This document shows, piece after piece, positions 17,883 to 26,036 of a DNA stretch of 64,000 nt. A program made the position numbers and the translations under genes. The stretch's first letter is position 1. Every line of letters starts with the position of its first letter. The stretch is from the NCBI RefSeq assembly GCF_016907735.1, contig NZ_JAFBCP010000001.1, forward strand, positions 310,001 to 374,000. Direction: 5' to 3'. Origin of the DNA: Brevibacterium paucivorans. Its GTDB lineage: Bacteria; Actinomycetota; Actinomycetes; Actinomycetales; Brevibacteriaceae. The notes below the pieces were generated by a model. The model was given only the letters and a program-made list of their open reading frames with translations. It was not told the origin of the DNA and did no database searches.

Positions 17883-18629
17883 TTAGTTCACCTTTGAGTG
17901 CGGGCCAATCCCGCTCGTCACCGCGGCGACGGCTTCTTCAGCAGTGTCCACCACCGTCACGTAGTCGAGATCGTTTGCGGAAATCGTTTGGTTCGCCAGC
18001 AGCTGTTCACGGATCCACTCGATGAGCCCCGACCAGTACGACTTGCCCACGAGCACGATCGGAAATGCCAACATTTTCTTGGTCTGCACCATGGTGAGGG
18101 CTTCAAACAGCTCATCGAGTGTCCCGAACCCACCGGGGAGCACCACAAAGCCGTGGGAGTATTTTAAGAACACGGTCTTGCGGACAAAGAAGTACCGGAA
18201 GTTCATGCCGATTTCCACGTACTGGTTCATGCCCTGCTCGAACGGCAACTCAATACCCAGCCCCACCGAGGTGCCGCCCACCTCGGTTGCCCCACGGTTA
18301 CCGGCCTCCATGAGTCCGGGGCCACCTCCCGTGATGACCGCGTACCCGGCCTTCGCAATTCCGGCGGCCACGTCGCGTGCGCACTGATACTCCGGCGTGC
18401 CCTCACGCAGGCGGGCGGACCCAAACAGCGAGATAGCCGGACCCAGCTCGGCTAGCGAGCTAAAACCTTCGACGAACTCCGCTTGGATGCGGAGCACGCG
18501 CCATGGGTCTTCGTGGAGCCATGACACCTCGGACTGCGGAGCCAGGAGTCGTTGATCTGTTGTGGTGGTTGGGACGTGGCGCCCTTTGAAGTACATGGGC
18601 CCTTTGCGGTAAACATTCTGGTCGGTCAC
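17883..18629 (-). CDS. LOG family protein (TIGR00730, cytokinin riboside 5'-monophosphate phosphoribohydrolase type)
   Basis: A 248-residue Rossmann-fold protein with the signature motifs GGGPGLMEAGNRGA near residue 102 and PGGFGTLDELFE near 160. LOG-type enzymes hydrolyse nucleoside 5'-monophosphates to base and ribose 5-phosphate; the in vivo substrate in bacteria is often AMP or a modified AMP. The start GTG overlaps the dapE stop (GTGA), so it is translationally coupled to dapE. Confidence 0.9.
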   Translation of the reverse strand: MTDQNVYRKGPMYFKGRHVPTTTTDQRLLAPQSEVSWLHEDPWRVLRIQAEFVEGFSSLAELGPAISLFGSARLREGTPEYQCARDVAAGIAKAGYAVITGGGPGLMEAGNRGATEVGGTSVGLGIELPFEQGMNQYVEIGMNFRYFFVRKTVFLKYSHGFVVLPGGFGTLDELFEALTMVQTKKMLAFPIVLVGKSYWSGLIEWIREQLLANQTISANDLDYVTVVDTAEEAVAAVTSGIGPHSKVN

Positions 18630-19717
18630 GAGTCAGCCTCAAGAAATGCGTGGAGTTTCTCAACAGCCGTGATGATATCGGAAACGGGCACCTGTTCGTC
18701 GGCGCGGTGAGCGTACAGCGGGTCGCCGGGACCGTAGTTGACTGCTGGAATGCCCAGTTCTGAGAAGCGCGCAACATCGGTCCAGCCCAGTTTGGGTTTG
18801 GGCTCCTGCCCGACGGTCTTCACGAACTCAGCGGCCATGTCCTGGTTCAGACCGGGGCGAGCACCCGGCGACACGTCTGTGACGGTGACGTCGTAGCCGT
18901 CGAAGAAGTGACGCAGGAACTGTTCCGCGTCGTCCACGGTTTTCGACGGTGCGAAGCGGTAGTTGACGGTGAGAACACATTCGTCAGGGATGACGTTGGT
19001 TGCAACGCCACCGGTGATGCCCACAGCTGAGAGGGATTCGCGGTAGTCCAGCCCGTCAACGGTAATGGTGGGCGCGTCGAAGTCAGCGAGTTGAGCCAGT
19101 GCAGGGGCGATCCCGTGGATCGCGTTGACTCCCACGAACGCGCGTGCTGAGTGGGCGCGCACACCTGTGGAGCGCACTTCCACACGGATGGTACCGTTGC
19201 AGCCGCCTTCGATTCCGGCGTTTGACGGTTCACCCAGGATGGCGAAGTCGCCGTGGAGCCAGTCTGGGTGATTGCGCGCGACCCGCCCCAGCCCGTTGAG
19301 TGAGGCGTCGACTTCTTCGTGGTCATAAAACACCCAGGTGATGTCGTATGCGGGCTGGCGGAGAGCGGCGGCCACGCACAGTTGCATGGCGACGCCTGAC
19401 TTCATGTCGCAGGCCCCGCGACCGTAGATGATGTCATCACTTTGGGTGGATGGCACGTTGTTTTCAATGGGTACGGTGTCCAGGTGTCCGGCGATGACGA
19501 TCCGCTGCCCCAGGTTCTGGTGTGTGCGAGCGACGATCGTATCTCCGTCGCGCAGGAGCTCTAGTTCAACACCGGTGTCGCTGATGTGTTCGACAGCCGC
19601 GTACACAGAGTCGGCGATTGGTTTTTCGTTGCCCGACACGGATTCGATGTCAATGAGTTCGCGCGTCAGGGCTACTGGGTCTGCCAAATGTGGGATGAGC
19701 CGTGAAACATCAGTCAT
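18626..19717 (-). CDS. dapE: Succinyl-diaminopimelate desuccinylase
   Basis: A 363-residue M20 zinc hydrolase. It starts at ATG 19717 (MTDVSRLIPHLADP), and the frame upstream is not supported. Metal and catalytic residues are seen in VIAGHLDTVP near residue 68, YGRGACDMKSG near 98, FYDHEEVD near 131 and ILGEPSN near 160, with the terminal His in YAHRADEQVP. It removes succinate from N-succinyl-LL-diaminopimelate, feeding lysine and peptidoglycan synthesis. It is divergent from dapD with 51 bases between starts, so one intergenic region can coordinate two consecutive pathway arms. Confidence 0.93.
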   Translation of the reverse strand: MTDVSRLIPHLADPVALTRELIDIESVSGNEKPIADSVYAAVEHISDTGVELELLRDGDTIVARTHQNLGQRIVIAGHLDTVPIENNVPSTQSDDIIYGRGACDMKSGVAMQLCVAAALRQPAYDITWVFYDHEEVDASLNGLGRVARNHPDWLHGDFAILGEPSNAGIEGGCNGTIRVEVRSTGVRAHSARAFVGVNAIHGIAPALAQLADFDAPTITVDGLDYRESLSAVGITGGVATNVIPDECVLTVNYRFAPSKTVDDAEQFLRHFFDGYDVTVTDVSPGARPGLNQDMAAEFVKTVGQEPKPKLGWTDVARFSELGIPAVNYGPGDPLYAHRADEQVPVSDIITAVEKLHAFLEADS

Positions 19718-19755
19718 GTTTGTTAAGCCTACCTGCCTGACTTTCGCGTGGCCGT

Positions 19756-19761
19756 TAAGGT
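19756..19761 (+). promoter_or_regulatory. Probable -10 box (TAAGGT) of leaderless dapD
   Basis: TAAGGT lies 7 nt before the ATG at 19769. A similar TAGGCT stands 8 nt before dapE on the other strand, so the two promoters sit back to back in 51 bases. Confidence 0.4.
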
Positions 19762-19768
19762 TGGTGTT

Positions 19769-20701
19769 ATGAGTTCGTATATTTCTGCCACAGGTGTGGC
19801 GACCAAGTATCAGGACACGACGCTTGCTGTGTGGTACCCGGCTCCCGTGGTTGAAGACACGGAAGAAAAAGCCCAGAGTGCCGCGGAGGTTGCTGTTCAA
19901 GATTTGGACTTGAGTCCTTTGACTGGAACGGACCCTGTCCGAGGTGTGTCTTCCGAGATCGTGACCGTCACCGTTGCGGTGGATGAGGCTCCGCAGGGCG
20001 CCGAGGACGCGTACGTGCGCCTACACGCGCTGTCGCACCGTTTGGTGCGCCCTAATGAGGTGAATGTGGATGGCATTTTCGGGCAGTTGGAGAACGTTGT
20101 GTGGACGTCCCGAGGTGCGTGCTCGCCTGAGAATTTCGAGGCTACGCGGGTGCGTTTGCAGGCAAGTGGGCCGGTAGCAGTGTACGGGATCGACAAGTTC
20201 CCTCGTATGACCGACTTCGTGGTGCCGTCTGGCGTGCGCATTGCCGACGCCGACCGTGTGCGTATGGGCGCGTACCTCTCCCCCGGAACGACTGTCATGC
20301 ACGAAGGTTTCATCAACTTCAACGCGGGCACCTTGGGTGCTGCGATGGTTGAGGGACGCATTTCGCAGGGCGTCGTCGTGGGCGATGGGTCTGATATCGG
20401 TGGTGGGGCTTCCATCATGGGCACCTTGTCAGGTGGTGGAAAGTCCAAGATCACGATTGGCACCAAGTGTCTTTTGGGTGCTAACGCAGGTATCGGGATC
20501 TCGCTTGGCGACAACTGCGTTGTCGAAGCCGGCTTGTACGTGACTGCAGGTACCCGCGTCACTCTGGAGGACGGAACCGTCGTCAAGGCATCAGAGCTGT
20601 CTGGACAGAGCGATATGCTACTGCGCCGAAACTCCGAGTCCGGTGCCGTCGAGGCCCTTCCTCGCACCTCGGGAGTTTCTCTCAACCCTGACCTGCACTA
20701 A
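19769..20701 (+). CDS. dapD: 2,3,4,5-tetrahydropyridine-2,6-dicarboxylate N-succinyltransferase
   Basis: A 310-residue protein of the actinobacterial DapD type. An alpha/beta N-terminal domain ([12 protein letters not shown]) is followed by a left-handed beta-helix of hexapeptide repeats ([20 protein letters not shown], then [10 protein letters not shown] and [14 protein letters not shown]) near residues 165-270. It uses succinyl-CoA to make N-succinyl-L-2-amino-6-oxopimelate. The ATG at 19769 matches the family start; an upstream in-frame ATG at 19748 lacks support. The 3' end overlaps the convergent membrane-protein gene by 84 bases. Confidence 0.93.
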   Translation: MSSYISATGVATKYQDTTLAVWYPAPVVEDTEEKAQSAAEVAVQDLDLSPLTGTDPVRGVSSEIVTVTVAVDEAPQGAEDAYVRLHALSHRLVRPNEVNVDGIFGQLENVVWTSRGACSPENFEATRVRLQASGPVAVYGIDKFPRMTDFVVPSGVRIADADRVRMGAYLSPGTTVMHEGFINFNAGTLGAAMVEGRISQGVVVGDGSDIGGGASIMGTLSGGGKSKITIGTKCLLGANAGIGISLGDNCVVEAGLYVTAGTRVTLEDGTVVKASELSGQSDMLLRRNSESGAVEALPRTSGVSLNPDLH

Positions 20702-21130
20702 GAAGAACACAGTCGCGGCCAGCTGGAGGATACTCGCGCATACCAGCGCGAAGTACCCTGTAGCTGGCCGTGTTGTTTCCATGCCACCGATTGGTGTGCC
20801 GTCAGGTGTTTGGCCGTCCCACATCAAGATTCCGTTGGTCACCGCATCTGCCAAAGTAAGCGTTACTATTAGCAAGAGCAGAGTGCTTGCTGTAGCGAGA
20901 ATGGCTGGAATAAGGGGCCTTTTATAGGTGAGCGCTACGAGCGTCCCGATGGCAGGGAGCACAAAGATGGCGATAAGGATCAGGACCGTAAGCGCGTTGA
21001 TGTCGTCAAGCAGACGCAGTGGGGTGCCTTGCGGTCCAGTCCACACTGCCAGATGAAACGTGCATGCAATTATTCCGGCTGCGATGGATACGAGTAGACA
21101 GCCGATACCGATCCACTTGAATGTTTTCAT
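20618..21130 (-). CDS. Hypothetical four-helix membrane protein
   Basis: A 170-residue protein not recognised as any named family. Four hydrophobic segments stand near residues 5-25, 45-68, 75-97 and 122-145, with a small loop ([14 protein letters not shown]) between the last two and a basic tail. The residue pattern of clean membrane helices argues that it is real. Its last 27 codons lie over the end of dapD on the opposite strand. GGAG is placed about 12 bases before the ATG. It sits at the edge of the accessory-looking region, and no function can be proposed. Confidence 0.6.
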   Translation of the reverse strand: MKTFKWIGIGCLLVSIAAGIIACTFHLAVWTGPQGTPLRLLDDINALTVLILIAIFVLPAIGTLVALTYKRPLIPAILATASTLLLLIVTLTLADAVTNGILMWDGQTPDGTPIGGMETTRPATGYFALVCASILQLAATVFFLVQVRVERNSRGARKGLDGTGLGVSAQ

Positions 21131-21311
21131 TTTCGTTTCTGCTCCGCTTCGTTAAGAGTTCGTTGTTTTTACGCTCTCACTTCTGGAGTGTCAGAAGGTG
21201 TTGGGCGTGTGCTTGTTTAGCTACACGGGGGTTCGGTCACGCTATGTGCGGAGGGCGGGTTGCAGGTTGCTGGGTGGCCGGATTGCTGGGGGTTTCTCGC
21301 GGCCGAGGTGC

Positions 21312-21353
21312 CTCGTTGACGGGAGCTCACTGACAGGGGCTCGTTGACGGGGG
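21312..21353. repeat. Three imperfect 14-bp tandem repeats
   Basis: Consecutive copies read CTCGTTGACGGGAG, CTCACTGACAGGGG and CTCGTTGACGGGGG. Copies 1 and 3 differ at one base. A single CCGAGGT word lies immediately upstream. Confidence 0.7.
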
Positions 21354-21375
21354 CTTGCGTTCTTGGTTCATCTTT

Positions 21376-21448
21376 CATGATCAGAAGGCGCCAAGCGAGT
21401 GAAACGGCGCGTTATATTGCGCAGTTTCGTTCGCTTTGCGCCATCATG
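21376..21448 (+). repeat. 73-nt long imperfect palindrome / RNA hairpin
   Basis: An outer CATGAT (21376-21381) pairs with ATCATG (21443-21448). After a 5-base left bulge, 19 positions from 21387 to 21405 pair with 21424-21442, with one mismatch and two G-U wobbles. An inner GCGC/GCGC pair closes an 8-base AT-rich loop. The wobbles form pairs only in RNA copied in the plus direction. No T-run follows, so it is not a standard terminator. Confidence 0.65.
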
Positions 21449-21820
21449 CTCGGTTTGCGCGATTTAGTCTGGTGCGCTGCGAACGGCTAGAAGTTCGAAC
21501 CAGCCTGCCTCACTCCCCCTAAAGCAGTAGTGGGGGCCGTGACTCTCACTAGCGAGCTTCGAGCTAACGTCCACAACGAGCTTCGCCGTTTTCTCAGCAG
21601 CTGAATGCGTTTCACTGAGTGCTTTTCGCGCCCGCAGTCGAGCGTTCGCCGTGCCCATGTCTGCTCGCTTGTCGTCACTAAAACTCAGCGCCGTTCGTCG
21701 CCACCGCAGAGCGTTTGTGGTGTCTTCAGCTGGATGCCTTTGGGTACCCAACTGAACGCGTGTGGCTTCTTTGACTGAACACTCGTTCGAACATAAATCG
21801 AAACAAAACGAACAAAACCC

Positions 21821-21850
21821 TTGACTCTTGCATTCGAATACAAATAGAAT
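21821..21850 (+). promoter_or_regulatory. Sigma-70-type promoter of the HNH gene
   Basis: TTGACT (21821-21826), an 18-base spacer and TAGAAT (21845-21850). The predicted transcript start is near 21857, giving a short leader with AAGGAGGTGA at 21861-21870, one of the best ribosome-binding sites in the window. Confidence 0.7.
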
Positions 21851-21876
21851 AGAAGCACGCAAGGAGGTGAAACCAC

Positions 21877-24378
21877 ATGACCACAACAGATCACCATGTA
21901 TGCAATGACATGTATGACGGGCCGGCTGTTGAACTATTCGAAACAGTCAAAACCACCACACGCCTCATGGACGAAGCGCGGGTGAAACAAGCAGAAGCAG
22001 TCGCTGCGTTGATGAGCGCCCACGTGGCACCGTTGGGTGATTTCACTCATGGTCTACATGCGGTGTTTACCTCCAACCCGGGAACAGGACCACTGGTTAC
22101 TAACGGGAAAGCAGGGCAAAGCTCTAATGCGGGTAAGGTTTCACGCTCAGCTTCGGGGTCGTCTTCTGCTTTCGGGCCAGCTGCTTCTCATGCGGGTGCT
22201 CGGGTTGTTTCTGCGGATGGTCCGCCTGCCAGTGTTGGTATTGACGATGTGGTGGCGTGTGTGGTGTTGCCTTCGGGTGAAGTGTGCACGGTTGCCAGTG
22301 TGGAGCGCGTACCAGAGGAACTACCTGCCCCGACTGAAGGGGTGTTGGCGAAGGTTTTGGATTGTACGCGTGCCCAGGTGGTGACCCAGGTGCGGAAGAT
22401 CATGACGGCTGTGGTGCTCATGCCCAAACTCTGGTCGTTAGCTAAACAAGGCGTGATCGGGTTTGACCGGGTGTTGTACACCGTTGGCAGGGTGGGTCGT
22501 GCTGGGGTGTGTATCCCGGTGTTTGATGAAATGCTCACCAGTAAACGGGTAGACGTGTCATGGAAAACCTTTAGACGGCACGTGGCTGAAGTGCTCGCTA
22601 TGCTCACTACCCCTGAAAGCCGTAGTGAAACGGCTAGGCGTCACCGGTCAGTGTCGTACTGGGTCAATGATGACGGGACAGCAACCCTGAGTCTTACTGG
22701 GCCTGTGTTGGAGATGGAAGCGTTTTATCAGCGTGTACGCGGGACTGCCAGAGCGATCATGTCGAACCACATAGAACCCTTTACTGCCACGTTAACGGAT
22801 GAACAACAAGCCCTGTTCATCACCGAAAACAACGGGGAAACGGCCGAGGTGCGGGTTGGTGATTTGGGTCGGGTTGAGGTTGATGATGACCGGCTGATGG
22901 ACCAACTGACCCTGGATCTGATCACCGGGGCGAAACCCTCAACAACGCTACGTGCCCGAGTGACCCGGACAGGCAAACAAACACCGATCAAAGTCACCAC
23001 CGTGCCGGTTGATGTCGAACACGCCGGGGCAAAATCTGGGGCTACACGCGGTGTTGAGATCGTGCGCGAAGACGGCACACAAGCCCAAACCAGAAACGCG
23101 GCAGGCGCGCAAGCACAGGGCGGGAACGCTGCTGGTCCTAACGCAAACAGTGCTTTCGAGGCGGGGATTCCCGCTGCTGACGCGAACGGTGTTGATGTTT
23201 CTGGTGTGGGCGATGCTGATGGTTCGGTGTGGACTGACAGGCGTGAAGCCCGTCAGGCTGAGGACGTGTATGAGCTTGAGTTGTGCGTATCCATGCCTGA
23301 AAAAGAAGAATGGCTGAAATCCCAAGCCAGCATTAACCTCACAGTCCCGGTACTGCACTTCCTCATGAACAACCCACCACCAGGCACGGAGGGAATACCT
23401 GAGGAACAGAGATCTAAGAGACAAAGATCCGGAAAAGCCCCCGGGCCAGATGAACACAGACCCGAACAACAAGATCCTGGAAGACACGAAACCGAAGATC
23501 GACAATCCGGAAGAATCCACGAATCCAGAAAACAAAGAACCGAAGAACAAGTATTTGAGCACCAAGGGAGTAGCGCGCCACCGGGCGTTGGTGACCCGCC
23601 GGGTGATGGTTCGGGTAGTGAGTTTGATTTTGGGTTGCCTGTCAGGGTGGACCCGGGTGCGCATGCGCCGGTGATGATGAATGGTCGGGTGCCGTTAGAC
23701 GCTAAGACCGCTGATGAGGTGATCGCTCAGGCGAAGTGGGTGTACCGGATGTTCACCGACCCTAAGACCGGTGTGGTGTTGGAGTCTGCGCCGACGAAGT
23801 ATTACATTCCCGCGGCTTTGAAGCGCATGGTTGAGGCTAGGTATCCTTTTTGCAGTGTCCCGTGGTGCGCGGTCCCTGCCAGGGTGTGTGAAAAAGACCA
23901 TATCGAACCGTTCAACCACAAAGACCCCGAGTCGGGCGGGTTGACGGTGATGGAGAATTTGCACTCGTTGTGTAAGCGGCATCATCAATTGAAAACCCAG
24001 AAACGACTCCGCGTCGACAGGATGGATGACGGTTCCCTGGCGTGCGTGTTCCCACGGATTGGTGCCATGCTGGTCTACCCACCAGAATCCAGGATCAACC
24101 AATACCAGTACGAACGGTTAATCGAGTACTTCGACACCGGTGACCAAGACATCAGCCACACCATTAATGAGTACCAAGCAACAGAACAAGCAAGCACTCA
24201 TAGCCAGGTACCCAACCCAGAAACACCCGCCCAAACTGACAGGGGCACTGGTGGGCAAACTGCCGGGGTGTCTTTCGGGTATGACCCCGCGGTCGCTGAC
24301 GAGTACGCAGTCGCAGGGCAGGTGTTCAACGGTGACACCCGCCCATGGGAACCCAGCGAAGAACCACCACCATTCTGA
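21877..24378 (+). CDS. DUF222 domain-containing HNH endonuclease
   Basis: An 833-residue protein of the actinobacterial DUF222-HNH (13E12 repeat-like) family. DUF222 covers about residues 15-340, including the typical RRHRSVSYWVNDDGTATLSL stretch near 250. A long low-complexity linker at about 505-570 is rich in Glu/Arg/Gln/Pro. The HNH domain near 650-720 shows FCSVPWCAVPARVCEKDHIEP, NLHSLCKRHHQLK and zinc-type cysteines. Family members are often multicopy and suspected to be selfish or DNA-modifying nucleases; the target is unknown. It carries its own promoter and lies isolated between core genes, which suggests insertion of an accessory unit. Confidence 0.85.
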   Translation: MTTTDHHVCNDMYDGPAVELFETVKTTTRLMDEARVKQAEAVAALMSAHVAPLGDFTHGLHAVFTSNPGTGPLVTNGKAGQSSNAGKVSRSASGSSSAFGPAASHAGARVVSADGPPASVGIDDVVACVVLPSGEVCTVASVERVPEELPAPTEGVLAKVLDCTRAQVVTQVRKIMTAVVLMPKLWSLAKQGVIGFDRVLYTVGRVGRAGVCIPVFDEMLTSKRVDVSWKTFRRHVAEVLAMLTTPESRSETARRHRSVSYWVNDDGTATLSLTGPVLEMEAFYQRVRGTARAIMSNHIEPFTATLTDEQQALFITENNGETAEVRVGDLGRVEVDDDRLMDQLTLDLITGAKPSTTLRARVTRTGKQTPIKVTTVPVDVEHAGAKSGATRGVEIVREDGTQAQTRNAAGAQAQGGNAAGPNANSAFEAGIPAADANGVDVSGVGDADGSVWTDRREARQAEDVYELELCVSMPEKEEWLKSQASINLTVPVLHFLMNNPPPGTEGIPEEQRSKRQRSGKAPGPDEHRPEQQDPGRHETEDRQSGRIHESRKQRTEEQVFEHQGSSAPPGVGDPPGDGSGSEFDFGLPVRVDPGAHAPVMMNGRVPLDAKTADEVIAQAKWVYRMFTDPKTGVVLESAPTKYYIPAALKRMVEARYPFCSVPWCAVPARVCEKDHIEPFNHKDPESGGLTVMENLHSLCKRHHQLKTQKRLRVDRMDDGSLACVFPRIGAMLVYPPESRINQYQYERLIEYFDTGDQDISHTINEYQATEQASTHSQVPNPETPAQTDRGTGGQTAGVSFGYDPAVADEYAVAGQVFNGDTRPWEPSEEPPPF

Positions 24379-24394
24379 CCGTCACCATTCTGAC
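24366..24394. repeat. Tandem CACCATTCTGACC duplication over the HNH stop codon
   Basis: CACCATTCTGACC occurs at 24366-24378 (spanning the stop) and 24382-24394. The remaining 230 bases to citrate synthase hold no gene and only a weak GCTGA/TCAGC hairpin near 24484. Confidence 0.5.
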
Positions 24395-24621
24395 CACGGC
24401 CACTCTAGTCAGCGGCCTTGCAAGCAGAACGCAGTGACCGGGACCTTCGAAACCTGGGCCCAAAACGAACTACTCCCCACCGGCTGACAGCTGACTTTCA
24501 GCAGTCCAACCAATGGAGAGCAACTCAGAAGCCCCAACTAAAGGAGCCACTCATATATAAGAGCTATTCAAAACCAAGGCAACTCACATGGAGACTGCCC
24601 AGGCGAAAACAAACGCAGCTA

Positions 24622-25911
24622 TTAGCGTTCTTCAACCGGCACGTAGGACCGCTGAGGCGAACCGGTGTACACCTGACGCGGGCGCCCGATCTTGGTCTCT
24701 GGGTCCTGGATCATTTCGTGCCACTGCGCAATCCAACCAGGCAGACGACCAGCAGCGAACAAAACCGTGAACATGTCGGTGCGGAAGCCCATTGCCTTGT
24801 AGATGAGGCCGGTGTAGAAGTCCACGTTCGGGTACAGGCTACGCGACACGAAATAGTCGTCCTTGAGCGCGATCTCTTCCAGCTTCATGGCCAGGTCCAG
24901 AAGCTCGTCGTTCCCGCCCAACTTCTCCAAAATGTCGTGCGCAACGCTCTTAATAATGGCCGCACGTGGGTCGTAGTTCTTGTACACGCGGTGACCAAAG
25001 CCCATCAGGCGCACACCCTGTTCCTTGTTCTTCACGCGTTCCATGTACTTTTCGGCACCGTCATCGGACTCGGCGATCTCCTGGAGCATCTCCAGAACCG
25101 CGGAGTTAGCACCACCGTGAAGAGGACCAGACAGCGCACTCACACCAGCGGAGACCGACTGGTAGATGTTAGCCTGCGACGATCCCACCAGACGCACCGT
25201 CGAAGTAGAGCAGTTCTGTTCGTGGTCGGCGTGCAAAATGAACAAAATGTCAAGCGCCTTAACCAACAGCGGGTCTGGCTCAAAGTCCTCTTGCGTTGGA
25301 AGTGCAAAGTGAACCCGTGCGAAGTTCTCCATGGGCGACAGGTTGTCCGACGGGTGAACCACAGGCACTCCCGAACGGCGACGTGATGCAAGAGCGGTAA
25401 TCGTAGGCATCTTCGCCATCAGGCGGAGCATAGAAAGTTCAACCTGCTCCTCGTCAAAAACGTCCAGGCTACCCTGGTAAAAAGTCGACATGGCAGAAAT
25501 CGCGCCAGACACCATGGACATCGGGTGCGCGTCATACGGGAACGCCCGGAAGAACTCACGCATGTTGTCATTGACAATCATGTGGCTTGAGTACTTAGCG
25601 GTGAACTCTTCCAACTGCTGAGCGGTAGGAAGCTCACCATAAATCAACAGATATGAAACCTCAATGAAGCTCGACTTCTCAGCAAGCTCCTCAATAGGGT
25701 ATCCGCGGTAGCGCAGAATTCCTTCGTCACCGTCGATAAACGTGATCTTAGAAGATGACGCCGCAGTGGATGTGAAGCCAGGATCGTATGTGACAGTTCC
25801 GGTTTCTTTGAGAAGCGAGCCAATTCGCAAACCTTCCGTGCCCTCTGTTGCACGTACACGGTCGAGTTCAAGCTCCTTCTCACCGACAAGAATTTTGCCG
25901 TCTGCCACCAT
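24622..25911 (-). CDS. gltA: Citrate synthase
   Basis: A 429-residue type II (hexameric-class) citrate synthase. It condenses oxaloacetate and acetyl-CoA at the entry of the TCA cycle. Active-site motifs are GILRYRGYPIEEL near residue 65, LHADHEQNCSTSTVR near 230 (His), LSGPLHGGANSAVLEML near 265 (His) and GFGHRVYKNYDPRA near 305. AAGGAGA lies 6 bases before the ATG. Its 3' end converges on the HNH gene. Codon use (many GAC, AAG, TTC, CTC) indicates good expression. Confidence 0.95.
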   Translation of the reverse strand: MVADGKILVGEKELELDRVRATEGTEGLRIGSLLKETGTVTYDPGFTSTAASSSKITFIDGDEGILRYRGYPIEELAEKSSFIEVSYLLIYGELPTAQQLEEFTAKYSSHMIVNDNMREFFRAFPYDAHPMSMVSGAISAMSTFYQGSLDVFDEEQVELSMLRLMAKMPTITALASRRRSGVPVVHPSDNLSPMENFARVHFALPTQEDFEPDPLLVKALDILFILHADHEQNCSTSTVRLVGSSQANIYQSVSAGVSALSGPLHGGANSAVLEMLQEIAESDDGAEKYMERVKNKEQGVRLMGFGHRVYKNYDPRAAIIKSVAHDILEKLGGNDELLDLAMKLEEIALKDDYFVSRSLYPNVDFYTGLIYKAMGFRTDMFTVLFAAGRLPGWIAQWHEMIQDPETKIGRPRQVYTGSPQRSYVPVEER

Positions 25912-26036
25912 TATGTCTCCTTAAAGGGTTCACATCATTGCATTCACAGGCTACCCCTTTTTGTGAGTCTGCACTAAGTCGTACCGTATTTCGTTGGAGG
26001 TCAGACACGTACCTGACCAGAGCCTTTTCGTTCGCT

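Larger units (their letters stand above)
21131..21876. other. 746-base gene-free stretch with tandem repeats, a large hairpin and the HNH promoter
   Basis: No convincing gene lies here. It holds 14-bp tandem repeats (21312-21353), a 73-nt hairpin (21376-21448), and a promoter plus strong ribosome-binding site for the HNH gene (21821-21870). The last 100 bases are distinctly A+T-rich compared with neighbours. A minus-strand frame (21464-21886) is open but has Cys/Phe-rich, non-protein-like composition, and a 64-codon sub-frame from about 21658 is only marginally plausible. Confidence 0.6.

Noticed and set aside
21312-21353. Possible CRISPR array
   Set aside because: The units are 14 bp, directly adjacent with no spacers, and no cas gene is present.
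21488-21500. GTTCGAAC-like string resembling a tRNA T-loop
   Set aside because: The flanking bases do not form a T-stem, and no acceptor or anticodon arm can be folded around it.
21782-21806. TTCGAAC-N-ATCGAA arrangement resembling an actinobacterial SOS box
   Set aside because: The half-sites are in the wrong orientation and spacing for TCGAAC-N4-GTTCGA.
21464-21886. Open minus-strand frame of 140 codons in the gene-free stretch
   Set aside because: Composition is Cys/Phe/Ser-rich and not protein-like, it has no ribosome-binding site, its start lies inside the HNH gene, and it matches nothing I recognise.
24418-25386. Long plus-strand open frame across citrate synthase
   Set aside because: It is the shadow of gltA, His/Arg/Val-rich with no recognisable domain, and gltA has full family motifs.
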